Shown one piece after another: positions 1 through 10,801 of a DNA stretch of 64,000 nt. Each line of letters begins with the position of its first letter. Position 1 is the stretch's first letter. The stretch is taken from assembly GCA_947500505.1 (NCBI GenBank), contig CANMSL010000018.1, positions 1 through 64,000 of the forward strand. Direction: 5' to 3'. The position numbers were made by a program, and so were the translations under genes. The DNA is from an uncultured Aquimarina sp. (GTDB taxonomy: Bacteria; Bacteroidota; Bacteroidia; Flavobacteriales; Flavobacteriaceae). A model generated the notes under the pieces. It did not search any database, was not told the origin of the DNA, and saw only the letters and a list, made by a program, of their open reading frames with translations.

Positions 1-344
1 TTTTTTTGTGTCATACTTACATTGGAGCCCAACTTAAAGTAAGACTAATTCGCTCTAGCCTGCCTTCAAAACCCATCCAACATAACAACCAAGGAATTTT
101 TGCTTAATCCTATAGATTAAATTCTCATAAGGGTTTTCCATAATACTCAATACCCAAAACAGTACGGCTAATTTTTAGCACTGGAAAACAAAAATCAAAG
201 AGATCCGTATATTTGTATACATAATATTGCCTGATAAAATAGTCCTCGACATTTCCAGTGTTCATCCAATAAATATACAATCAATGATTATAAAATCGTG
301 ATTCATAATTCGTTATTCACTATTCATAATGTATATTTGCCGAC

Positions 345-1166
345 ATGAACACAGATCAAAACTCTAAAGTTGTTTTAATTACGGGAGGGTCCTCAGGTAT
401 TGGTAAATCTATAGGTACTTATCTTACCCTAAAAGGATATATTATATATGGAACTAGTAGAAATCCTTCAAATTTTAAGGATTTTGATACCTTTACCTTA
501 TTACAATTAGATGTTGCTGATAAAAAAAGTATTATACGTGCTGTTGATATTATTGAGCAAAAACACGGAAGATTAGATGTTTTGATAAATAACGCAGGAG
601 CCGGAATTACTGGCCCTTTAGAAGAAATACCCGAAGAGGAAATCATTAAAAATTTCACAACTAATTATTTTGGTCCCATAAATGTTACCAAAGCTGTCTT
701 ACCTTTAATGCGAAAACAGGGAGGAGGGTTGGTAATTAATATAACATCAATTGCAGGATACATGGGGTTGCCTTATCGTGCGGTTTATAGTGCTTCAAAA
801 GCTGCGTTAGAAATGACTACAGAAGCTTGGAGAATTGAGCTAAGGACTTTTAACATCAATATGACCAATATTGCTCCTGGTGATTTTGCTACAAATATTG
901 CGGCCGGAAGATATCATGCTCCCGTTATGAAGGAATCTCCTTATGAAAAATCATATGGTGAATCATTGAGATTAATGGATGCGCATGTAGAAGAAGGTAT
1001 GAATCCAGATGAAATGGCTAAAGCAGTATACAAAATTATACAAACTAATAGTCCAAAAATACATTATAAAGTTGGTGCTTTTATGCAAAAATTTTCCATT
1101 GTATTGAAACGTATTTTACCAGATAAAGTATACGAGAAATTACTGATGAATCATTATAAATTGTAA
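345..1166 (+). CDS. SDR family oxidoreductase (short-chain dehydrogenase)
   Basis: TGGSSGIGKSIG Rossmann motif, NNAG, and YSASK catalytic motif in the ORF; TATATTTG box just upstream. Confidence 0.93.
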   Translation: MNTDQNSKVVLITGGSSGIGKSIGTYLTLKGYIIYGTSRNPSNFKDFDTFTLLQLDVADKKSIIRAVDIIEQKHGRLDVLINNAGAGITGPLEEIPEEEIIKNFTTNYFGPINVTKAVLPLMRKQGGGLVINITSIAGYMGLPYRAVYSASKAALEMTTEAWRIELRTFNINMTNIAPGDFATNIAAGRYHAPVMKESPYEKSYGESLRLMDAHVEEGMNPDEMAKAVYKIIQTNSPKIHYKVGAFMQKFSIVLKRILPDKVYEKLLMNHYKL

Positions 1167-1336
1167 TTTTATCCCCCAGAGAGAAGTTGTTTCATGAAAT
1201 TTACGGCGATAGTAAAAAACGACTTTTCGATTATAGAATCTAATGAGAACGAAACCTGAAAGATAGTTCATCGCGACGATAATAATTTTTATATTCGCTG
1301 ATTAAAAAGAAAAAATATAAATTTAAACACAACAAT

Positions 1337-1990
1337 ATGAAGTTTTTTATTGATACCGCCAATCTTGATCAAATTAGAGAAGCACAGGATCTCGGTGTAC
1401 TGGACGGAGTAACAACGAACCCATCTCTAATGGCTAAAGAAGGTATCACAGGAAAAGAAAATATTATAGAACATTACAAAAAAATATGTGATATAGTAAC
1501 AGGAGATGTAAGTGCAGAAGTAATCTCTACAGATTTTGAAGGAATTATTAAAGAAGGAGAAGAACTGGCTAAACTTCATGATCAAATCATAGTCAAAGTG
1601 CCAATGATCAAAGAAGGTGTAAAAGCAATCAAATATTTTAGTGATAAGGATATCAAAACCAATTGCACATTAGTTTTTTCTGTAGGACAAGCATTATTGG
1701 CTGCAAAAGCTGGAGCTACTTATGTCTCTCCATTTATTGGCAGATTAGATGATATTTCTACCGATGGTTTAAATTTGATAGCAGAGATCCGAATGGTATA
1801 TGATAATTATGGTTTCGATACACAAATTTTAGCCGCTTCTGTAAGGCATACAATGCACGTTATTGATTGTGCAAAAATAGGAGCAGATGTAATGACAGGG
1901 CCACTATCATCTATAGAAGGACTACTGAAACATCCATTGACCGATATTGGTCTGGCAAAATTCTTGGAAGATTATAAAAAGGGGAATTAA
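1337..1990 (+). CDS. fsa: Transaldolase / fructose-6-phosphate aldolase family (short type)
   Basis: [36 protein letters not shown] start, typical of the short transaldolase/FSA family. Confidence 0.92.
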   Translation: MKFFIDTANLDQIREAQDLGVLDGVTTNPSLMAKEGITGKENIIEHYKKICDIVTGDVSAEVISTDFEGIIKEGEELAKLHDQIIVKVPMIKEGVKAIKYFSDKDIKTNCTLVFSVGQALLAAKAGATYVSPFIGRLDDISTDGLNLIAEIRMVYDNYGFDTQILAASVRHTMHVIDCAKIGADVMTGPLSSIEGLLKHPLTDIGLAKFLEDYKKGN

Positions 1991-2017
1991 ACTCTCTGTA
2001 AATAATAAAAATTATAG

Positions 2018-2050
2018 AAACTGTTCTTTTCAATCAAGAACAGTTTTTTG
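2018..2050. terminator. Bidirectional intrinsic terminator between convergent genes
   Basis: AAACTGTTCTT-ttcaatc-AAGAACAGTTT perfect inverted repeat followed by T-rich tract. Confidence 0.8.
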
Positions 2051-3529
2051 TTTTTTTAAGGTTACTAATTTGCTATAATTCATTAACTGCTTTTCAAAAA
2101 ATGAAGAAAATAAATCTGCATTTGGATTTATGATTTTTCCATCTTGATCAACTAGGATTACCTTATTAGTATAGTGAATCACGAGTTCGTCAGAAGAACA
2201 TTTAGGGAACTTAAATTCATACTCTCTATCTAAATTGTAGTTATGTCTTTTAATAGTTTTTAGCCAGTTATCTGTTTGATCATCATCCGTATTAATTCCT
2301 ATGAAATCAATTTCTGGATATATTGTACTTAGATAATCGGTTCTTTTATGTGCTTTTACGTAGTGGTCTTTCCTCTCTATTGACCAAAAATATAGCGCTG
2401 TAACCGGCTTTTGGAAAAGAGAAGATAATTTAGTCATTTCTCCGTTAGAAGAAATAAGATCCTGATCCGGAATGGTACTATTCGGCTTAAGTCGTGCAGT
2501 TGCTTTTGCTAATTTTATTAATTCTTTCTGAAAATTTTCATCACTACTAATAGATAAATAATGATCCAATACTTTTTGCGAACTATAATCATTTTTATTA
2601 TCTAAAATAAAATTAGTTGTAATTCCTCTTAAAAGATTGTTTTTGATATATGAGTGCTCGATCATACTGTCTACAAGATCTAATTTGTACATGGTATATT
2701 CAACCTTATTCTTCGAAAATGATTTTTTATTCATGTATTTAGTATACGAAGAATTCGTAAAATAATGATTCAAAAATCTATTATATGAATATAATCTCAT
2801 TAAGTCATCGTCATTGAAATTGACCTCACTGCGATAATCAAAAAAATCTTCAGAAAATTCTTTAGCAACATCAATATCTTTCATCATGGAATATCGATAT
2901 TTATATAGATACATCTCAAATCTTGAAAAAAAATCATATTCAAAACTGGATTTGCAAATCTTTTTAGAAAGTTCACTTAATTTATATTTAGAAGTAAGAC
3001 TATTAAACTTTTTTAATCTTAGCTCATACAAGGAGTCCTGTTCTTTCTTAAATTGATCCGGAGCACTTTTTATAGTTCCTTTCTGAAGTCGTTCTCTTTC
3101 TGTTTCATTTTGCAAAAACATATCTATCAAAAAGTTGTTTTTTCTAGAACCTCTGCCGGTGAACACTAAGGATTCATCGAACTCTAAAGTATTTAATCGT
3201 AGTAAAATACTATCTCCTTTTTCCAAAAGAACTAACTGATATTCGGGATTATGTCTGAAGGAATACAATCCTTCTTCCAAATCTTCCATTTTATGAGAGA
3301 ATCTATTATTTTTATCCAGATAGATAGTATCTCCGTGATTTTTATCTCTGAAAAGAACAATATAGTCTGTATTCGGATTGATGATTTCTCCACCAAAATA
3401 GACATTTTCTGGTTCATTTTCTGGAATGGAGGTACAACTACATAAGCAAATATTGATAATGGTAATATAAACGATATGTTTGGTCCTTATGAAATACATT
3501 TTGGGCGCTATTATTTTACTGACAAACAA
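2030..3529 (-). CDS. Thioredoxin-fold/TlpA-like lipoprotein, apparently without CxxC
   Basis: Lipobox-like CLCSC near N-terminus; C-terminal PVTALYFWSIERKDHYVKAH ... IDFIGINTDDD resembles a TlpA fold but the WCxxC site is absent. Confidence 0.6.
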   Translation of the reverse strand: MFVSKIIAPKMYFIRTKHIVYITIINICLCSCTSIPENEPENVYFGGEIINPNTDYIVLFRDKNHGDTIYLDKNNRFSHKMEDLEEGLYSFRHNPEYQLVLLEKGDSILLRLNTLEFDESLVFTGRGSRKNNFLIDMFLQNETERERLQKGTIKSAPDQFKKEQDSLYELRLKKFNSLTSKYKLSELSKKICKSSFEYDFFSRFEMYLYKYRYSMMKDIDVAKEFSEDFFDYRSEVNFNDDDLMRLYSYNRFLNHYFTNSSYTKYMNKKSFSKNKVEYTMYKLDLVDSMIEHSYIKNNLLRGITTNFILDNKNDYSSQKVLDHYLSISSDENFQKELIKLAKATARLKPNSTIPDQDLISSNGEMTKLSSLFQKPVTALYFWSIERKDHYVKAHKRTDYLSTIYPEIDFIGINTDDDQTDNWLKTIKRHNYNLDREYEFKFPKCSSDELVIHYTNKVILVDQDGKIINPNADLFSSFFEKQLMNYSKLVTLKKQKTVLD

Positions 3530-3675
3530 TCAAAAATAAATGGAAAGACCTCCATAGCTTGTTAAGAATACGTTAATTGTGTTATAATTAGTCAATCTGC
3601 AAAGGAATAAAAATTCACTGATGAATCTTAGTGGTGTGAGCATTGTCTTTTGTTAGGAGGTTCGGTTTAAAATAA

Positions 3676-5364
<1,689 letters not shown>

Positions 5365-5967
5365 TTATTTTGCAATTAAACCCTCAAACTTAATATACAT
5401 ATACTCTTTTATTGCTGATTCCAGAGTTTGTTGATTGTTGTCGAAAAAAGTATGATCCGTTATAAGCTGCTTAATAAAATACTCATCTAGTTTGATTAGA
5501 AGCTCAGGAGAAACGTTTTTAAACATGTTGTTTCGAATTCCGAAAATGTAAAAAGCTTTGAGATCCTCTAATAAACCTTGTAAAAAATCTTCGACAATAT
5601 TCCACGCTCCGGGATAATGTCTTTGTAGTTGCTTTAAATAAAAAGGTGAAATATCTTCTACACCTTCTGCAAGAATCCTTGCTAATACTTCATACTGATA
5701 GTTCAACTCTGAAAGTTCTCCGGAGATTTCATTTTTATATGCTTTTAGCTGATCAACGCGAACTTGAGTGATGTACTCAAAAATTTCCTCTTTGGTTACG
5801 AAATATTGGTAAATAGTGGATTTGCTTTTATTCATTAATCGAGCCAGATCATCCATAGTAAGACCTCCAAGATTTGTATGCCTCAGTTTAGAGAGCAAGG
5901 CTTGTGTCCATTGTTCTACTTTTTTAGTCTTTTTCTTTCGTACTCTAGTAATAGATTTTCTTCCCAT
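5365..5967 (-). CDS. TetR/AcrR family transcriptional regulator
   Basis: N-terminal HTH: TNLGGLTMDDLARLMNKSKSTIYQYFVTKEEIFEY. Confidence 0.9.
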   Translation of the reverse strand: MGRKSITRVRKKKTKKVEQWTQALLSKLRHTNLGGLTMDDLARLMNKSKSTIYQYFVTKEEIFEYITQVRVDQLKAYKNEISGELSELNYQYEVLARILAEGVEDISPFYLKQLQRHYPGAWNIVEDFLQGLLEDLKAFYIFGIRNNMFKNVSPELLIKLDEYFIKQLITDHTFFDNNQQTLESAIKEYMYIKFEGLIAK

Positions 5968-6054
5968 ACTTGGTAATTTACCAAAATCGAACTATATTTG
6001 ATTAAATAGTTCGTAAAAATAAATATTTATTTTTCAAACATAAACATTTGACTC

Positions 6055-7908
6055 GTGAAAAATCAAGCAGTTTGGCAAAAATATTCCGGAAACGTAGCTT
6101 GGCCTACAATTATTTTATTTTTCTGTTTATGTTTAGGGTATCTTATGCTTTGGAATTTTTACAAAGCAGGATTTTCTGCAGTATGGACCTCGTGCATTGG
6201 AGCTGCAATTGCATATGGAATGTTTACTGTAGCTCACGAAGCTAGTCATGGTAATATTTCCGGAGGGGTAGGTTCATTTAAAAAAGTTGAACAAATCCTG
6301 GGGTGGCTATCAAGTTTTTTTCTATTATTTCCTTTTTCAGCATTTGTTATTATTCATCTCAGGCATCACGCACATACCAATGACCCTGTTAAAGATCCAG
6401 ATCATTATGTGAATGGCAGTAATTCTTTTTCAATATTTTTTAGGTGTGTAACGCTTATTGGACATTATTTCGGATTGACTTTAGGGAAAAACAGTAAAAA
6501 TGATACCACAATGAATTCGGTCAGGAACCAGTCATTGATCTTTTTATTTATTCTTATATCTATTCTATGTATTTTGATTCTATCTGGTAATGGAGATGCT
6601 TTATTTTTTGTATTTATACTTTCTGCACTAATCGCAGCGCCTATTTTGGCTTTTTCTTTTGATTGGTTACCTCACTATCCCCACAATAACTTAAGTAAAT
6701 ATCATAATACCCGTATTATTACCGTTCCGGGTCTTGAATTTTTGTCATTGTACCAAAGTTATCATCTTATACACCACTTGTATCCCAGAGTTCCATTTTA
6801 TAAATATCGCAGTTGTTTTTTAGATATAGAGTCAGAACTTTTTATAGAAAAGTCACCTATAGAAGGTTTCCGTAGTCAGGATCTTAAGTTGCTGGATAAG
6901 CAAAATACTTATGCAGATATTCGTTCAGGAAAAACCTGGAGCTATATACTCGAGGTAGAAAGGGTGATAAAAGAAACACCAGATGCAATAAAGATCGTTT
7001 TTAAAAACTTAAAAGGAACACCATTTTTATTCAAACCTGGTCAATATATTGTGATCTCTGATTATATAAATAATGATTTAGTGAGTAGGTGTTATTCTAT
7101 TTGCGAAGATCCTATTTCAGGAAAACTAGGTATTGTAGTAAAAAGGATTCCCGATGGTATACTATCCAATCACTTGGTGTCGAATTTAAGAGCAAATGAT
7201 GTAGTAAGAGTTTCGGGCCCCTTTGGAAAATTTATGCTACCGGAAATAATTGATAATCCTTTTCTTTTTATTGCAGGCGGTAGTGGAATCACTCCGGTAA
7301 TTTCCATGATTAAATTTCTTTTGAGAACTTCTAGCCAAAAAGTCAAATTGCTTTATGGATGCAGGAGTGAAGTTGATGCGATTTTTGCAAACGAGTTAGA
7401 AGAATTAGCTGATCAGTACTCAAAACAATTTACTTATCATTTAAGCCTTGAAATCTTGGATAAAGATCGGCAATATCATTATTTAATGGATACCGACATC
7501 AATACTTTTTGTTATATCTGTGGACCTACACCAATGATGGAGGCTTCAAGACTGGTATTACGTAAAATTGGTGTCAAAAATGATTTTATAAAAACAGAAG
7601 AATTTTCGTATAAGACTAAAAAACTATCCGGACATACTCATCGAGCTAATGTAGTAATTAATAATACAAAGCTGGTTCTTACCGTTGATAGTTTAGAAAC
7701 GATATTGGAAGCATCCATAAGAGTAGGCAAAGAGCTTCCGTATGCTTGTAAGATGGGAGAATGTGGAACGTGTAAGGCGAAACTGATAAGTGGAGAAGTG
7801 GAGTGGAATTTTAAAAAAGATAAGGTGATTTTAGAAAATGAAATTGATCAGGGATATATACTCACCTGTTTATGTACACCAAAAAACGATATAGCATTGA
7901 AGGTATGA
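6055..7908 (+). CDS. Membrane fatty-acid desaturase/hydroxylase-type domain fused to ferredoxin-NAD(P) reductase and C-terminal [2Fe-2S] ferredoxin
   Basis: His boxes HEASH, HLRHH, YHLIHH; FNR motifs RCYSICEDP, GPFGKF, AGGSGITP, CGPTPMM; CKMGECGTCKAKL...LTCLC [2Fe-2S] motif. Confidence 0.9.
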   Translation: MKNQAVWQKYSGNVAWPTIILFFCLCLGYLMLWNFYKAGFSAVWTSCIGAAIAYGMFTVAHEASHGNISGGVGSFKKVEQILGWLSSFFLLFPFSAFVIIHLRHHAHTNDPVKDPDHYVNGSNSFSIFFRCVTLIGHYFGLTLGKNSKNDTTMNSVRNQSLIFLFILISILCILILSGNGDALFFVFILSALIAAPILAFSFDWLPHYPHNNLSKYHNTRIITVPGLEFLSLYQSYHLIHHLYPRVPFYKYRSCFLDIESELFIEKSPIEGFRSQDLKLLDKQNTYADIRSGKTWSYILEVERVIKETPDAIKIVFKNLKGTPFLFKPGQYIVISDYINNDLVSRCYSICEDPISGKLGIVVKRIPDGILSNHLVSNLRANDVVRVSGPFGKFMLPEIIDNPFLFIAGGSGITPVISMIKFLLRTSSQKVKLLYGCRSEVDAIFANELEELADQYSKQFTYHLSLEILDKDRQYHYLMDTDINTFCYICGPTPMMEASRLVLRKIGVKNDFIKTEEFSYKTKKLSGHTHRANVVINNTKLVLTVDSLETILEASIRVGKELPYACKMGECGTCKAKLISGEVEWNFKKDKVILENEIDQGYILTCLCTPKNDIALKV

Positions 7909-9464
7909 ATATTAAAAAAGAGTATGATTACGTAATTATAGGTAGCGGTTTTGGTGGATCCGTAAGTGCGTTACGTCTTTCAGAAAAAGGATATAACGTT
8001 TTGGTTATCGAAAAAGGGAAATGGTATAAGCCTAAAGATTTTCCAAAATCGAATTGGAATCTCAGAAAATGGTTGTGGGTTCCTTTCTTCAGATGGTTTG
8101 GTATTATGAAAATGTCGTTTTTCAAACATGTCGTTGTGATTTCCGGAACCGGAGTGGGAGGAGGCTCTTTGGTATATGCAAATACACTTCCTGTTCCCAA
8201 AAAAGAGTTTTTTACATCAGGGAGTTGGAAAAACCTGGCCGATTGGCAATTAGAATTAGCTCCATATTATCAAACTGCATTGAAAATGCTTGGTGCTCAG
8301 AAAAATCCAAAACTTTTTGATGGTGATAAAGCTCTGAAAGAATTGGCAGATAAAATGAATATTGCAGATGATTTTTCTGCCACGGATGTTGCTGTTTTTT
8401 TTGGAACCCCTAATAAAACTGTGTCGGATCCTTATTTTAATGGAGAAGGTCCAGACCGTACCGGATGTAATTTTTGTGGAGGTTGTATGACCGGATGCAG
8501 ATTTGGAGCTAAAAATACTTTGGATAAAAATTATTTGTACTTAGCTCAACGATTAGGAACTGATATTTTAGCAGAACACGAAGTTTTTGATGTAGTACCG
8601 TCTGCAAATGGTTATGAAGTAATATTTAGATCATCCACACGTTTTTTTCGAACTAAAAAATCTGTAAAAACAACCGCGGTGATTTTTTCAGGAGGTGTTT
8701 TGGGTACTGTGAAACTGTTACTAAAGTTGAAAAAAAAGTCATTGCCTAAATTGTCGGATCGTTTGGGAGAAGATATTCGTACGAATAATGAAAGCCTTAT
8801 TAGTGTAACCAATCTGGATAGAACAAAAGAAATGTCTAAAGGTGTCGCAATAGGTTCTATTCTTAACACGGATAAAAACAGTCATTTGGAAATTGTTCGT
8901 TATGCTAAGGGATCTGGGTTTTGGAGGCTGTCACATCTACCTTTAACCCACGGTAAAACTGCAATTGTACGGTTATTAAAAATGTTCGCTAGTTTTGCTA
9001 AATATCCGTTATCCTATGCTAAACTATATACAAGCAGAGATTGGGGTAAGAGTACTGCTATCCTTTTATTCATGCAAACATTAGATAGCACATTAAAATT
9101 TAAAAGGAATTCCTTTGGGTTAATGAATACCACTGTTGAAAAGGGTAAAAAACCAAGTGCCTTTATACCTCAATCCCTAAAGTTGGCAAAACATTATGCG
9201 AAATTAGTCAGAGGTAAAGAAACAGTATTTGGATTAGAACCTCTAGCAGGAATTCCTTCTACTGCTCATATTTTAGGTGGTGCCGTAATGGCTGCCAATA
9301 CAGAAGAGGGAGTGATTGATAAAAATAATAAGGTATTCGGATATGAAAATATGTACATCTGCGACGGATCCATGATTTCTGCTAATCCGGGTGTGAACCC
9401 CTCTTTGTCAATAACGGCAATAACGGAAAGGGCTATGAATGAAATCCCCAAAAAGCATAACTGA
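7905..9464 (+). CDS. GMC-family oxidoreductase (cholesterol oxidase-like)
   Basis: YDYVIIGSGFGGSVSALRLSEKGYNVLVIEKG FAD-binding motif, GTGVGGGSLVYAN, C-terminal GMC-like SANPGVNPSLSITA; ATGA overlap with upstream gene; Cys-rich CNFCGGCMTGC. Confidence 0.9.
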   Translation: MNIKKEYDYVIIGSGFGGSVSALRLSEKGYNVLVIEKGKWYKPKDFPKSNWNLRKWLWVPFFRWFGIMKMSFFKHVVVISGTGVGGGSLVYANTLPVPKKEFFTSGSWKNLADWQLELAPYYQTALKMLGAQKNPKLFDGDKALKELADKMNIADDFSATDVAVFFGTPNKTVSDPYFNGEGPDRTGCNFCGGCMTGCRFGAKNTLDKNYLYLAQRLGTDILAEHEVFDVVPSANGYEVIFRSSTRFFRTKKSVKTTAVIFSGGVLGTVKLLLKLKKKSLPKLSDRLGEDIRTNNESLISVTNLDRTKEMSKGVAIGSILNTDKNSHLEIVRYAKGSGFWRLSHLPLTHGKTAIVRLLKMFASFAKYPLSYAKLYTSRDWGKSTAILLFMQTLDSTLKFKRNSFGLMNTTVEKGKKPSAFIPQSLKLAKHYAKLVRGKETVFGLEPLAGIPSTAHILGGAVMAANTEEGVIDKNNKVFGYENMYICDGSMISANPGVNPSLSITAITERAMNEIPKKHN

Positions 9465-9468
9465 TATT

Positions 9469-9672
9469 TTATTTATGAACGTCTCGATTTTGAAAATGCC
9501 TGTAGATCAAAAATGCCCCATAGGCAATAAATATTACAGTAAGAATGATTTTATAATCTAATTCTAATTGATTTTGAAAGCGTTGATAAACCCTCAGACT
9601 CCCAAATAGTACCAATGCAATACCAATCATAAAATCCCATTTTTTTCTAGGTATTCCGTTTTCTTCTTTCAT
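9469..9672 (-). CDS. Small two-TM hypothetical protein
   Basis: 67-aa ORF with two hydrophobic segments, in series with the DUF2007-like gene. Confidence 0.5.
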   Translation of the reverse strand: MKEENGIPRKKWDFMIGIALVLFGSLRVYQRFQNQLELDYKIILTVIFIAYGAFLIYRHFQNRDVHK

Positions 9673-9677
9673 GATAA

Positions 9678-9905
9678 CTAAGACAAGCTTTTCTCTATGA
9701 TAGGAATGGCTTCTTCTACATCGGTTTTCTTAACAAAAAGCTGAATGTGATCTGGAATACCACCACCAAAACCTGCCGCCATACCTGATTTCATGTCATC
9801 ACGTGTGATAGAATTAATACCACTATCCTGAAGCAATGTTTGTAAAAATTGGATGTTGATTAAACTACCTGTATATACTCTTTCATATTCACTTTCAGGA
9901 AACAT
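9678..9905 (-). CDS. DUF2007-like putative signal-transducing protein
   Basis: VYTGSLINIQFLQTLLQDSGINSITRDD...PDHIQLFVKKTDVEEAIPIIE, typical DUF2007 architecture. Confidence 0.75.
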   Translation of the reverse strand: MFPESEYERVYTGSLINIQFLQTLLQDSGINSITRDDMKSGMAAGFGGGIPDHIQLFVKKTDVEEAIPIIEKSLS

Positions 9906-9915
9906 ATGTTTTTGT

Positions 9916-10635
9916 TTACGCGTTAAAATATTTGCTATTCCATATGGCAGTATTAAAGTTTTTGCCTAATGCAAAACCATAAAATAATACTACTGCCGCA
10001 ACGGATTTAAACATAAAGAAAAATATCATTATAAATTCTGAGGTGTTACTTTCTTTACTGAACAATCCTTGTGGGACCATAAAGGTAATTAAAAGACTTA
10101 CTAAAAAGGTAAGAATTAATAAATTTTCAAAACTCTTAAAAAACCACATTAAGAACTTGCGAAGAGGATGCAGATCATCTCCCCATTTATGAATTAAATA
10201 GTAATAGTCATTTCCAATCGGTGCAAAAAGTAATGGATCATCTGCATTAGCTAACTTAAAGAGTTTAGAGGGGGCTATAATTTTAAAACCTCCTAATTCA
10301 ATCTGGTGCATTTTTTCTAAATCTTTGATCTTGGATAATGCTTCTTGCGGTATTTTTCCTTTAAAGTATTTAGAGTCTAAAAAACGCAATCGATAATCGA
10401 TGCAAATTTTTTTTATCTGATCGATATGATAAATGTTTGAGCTTTCTAAATAGTCAAAAACAAAATTATTTTCTTTAACAGGAGAGCCGGCTTCCAATTC
10501 GCCAATAATTCGATCCGTTTTCTCTTTTTCTTTCTCAAAAATAGCTTGAATCTGTAATTTCCAACTCGAAGGATCAACCTGTTTGTTCCTTAACTGAGAT
10601 AGTTTTTTTTCAATATTGGTCTTTGGAATCATCAT
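9916..10635 (-). CDS. Hypothetical membrane protein (soluble N-terminus, two C-terminal TM segments)
   Basis: 239-aa ORF; LLILTFLVSLLITFMVP and FMIFFFMFKSVAAVVLFYGFALG hydrophobic segments. Confidence 0.6.
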   Translation of the reverse strand: MMIPKTNIEKKLSQLRNKQVDPSSWKLQIQAIFEKEKEKTDRIIGELEAGSPVKENNFVFDYLESSNIYHIDQIKKICIDYRLRFLDSKYFKGKIPQEALSKIKDLEKMHQIELGGFKIIAPSKLFKLANADDPLLFAPIGNDYYYLIHKWGDDLHPLRKFLMWFFKSFENLLILTFLVSLLITFMVPQGLFSKESNTSEFIMIFFFMFKSVAAVVLFYGFALGKNFNTAIWNSKYFNA

Positions 10636-10741
10636 TTTTCTTTCTTTAGCATCACTAAATTAAGTATTTACGATTTGTATTGCAAGATTTCGGTGTTTTT
10701 AACAAATGTTGAATCTAAAGTATTTCTAAGAATTTTCTTAT

Positions 10742-10775
10742 CAAAAAATGCCTCTGAAAAACTCAAAGGCATTTT
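10742..10775. terminator. Intrinsic terminator downstream of pheT
   Basis: AATGCCTCTGA...TCAAAGGCATT inverted repeat with T tracts on both strands. Confidence 0.7.
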
Positions 10776-10801
10776 ATTATATTATAGTTTAAGCATTTTT
10801 T

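Noticed and set aside
1-344. Possible gene or mobile-element remnant at the left edge
   Set aside because: No ORF or recognisable inverted repeat; only AT-rich intergenic sequence ending in a TATATTTG promoter box.
6048-6245. 65-aa ORF overlapping the oxygenase start in another frame
   Set aside because: Fully contained in a strong multi-domain ORF; a frame shadow.
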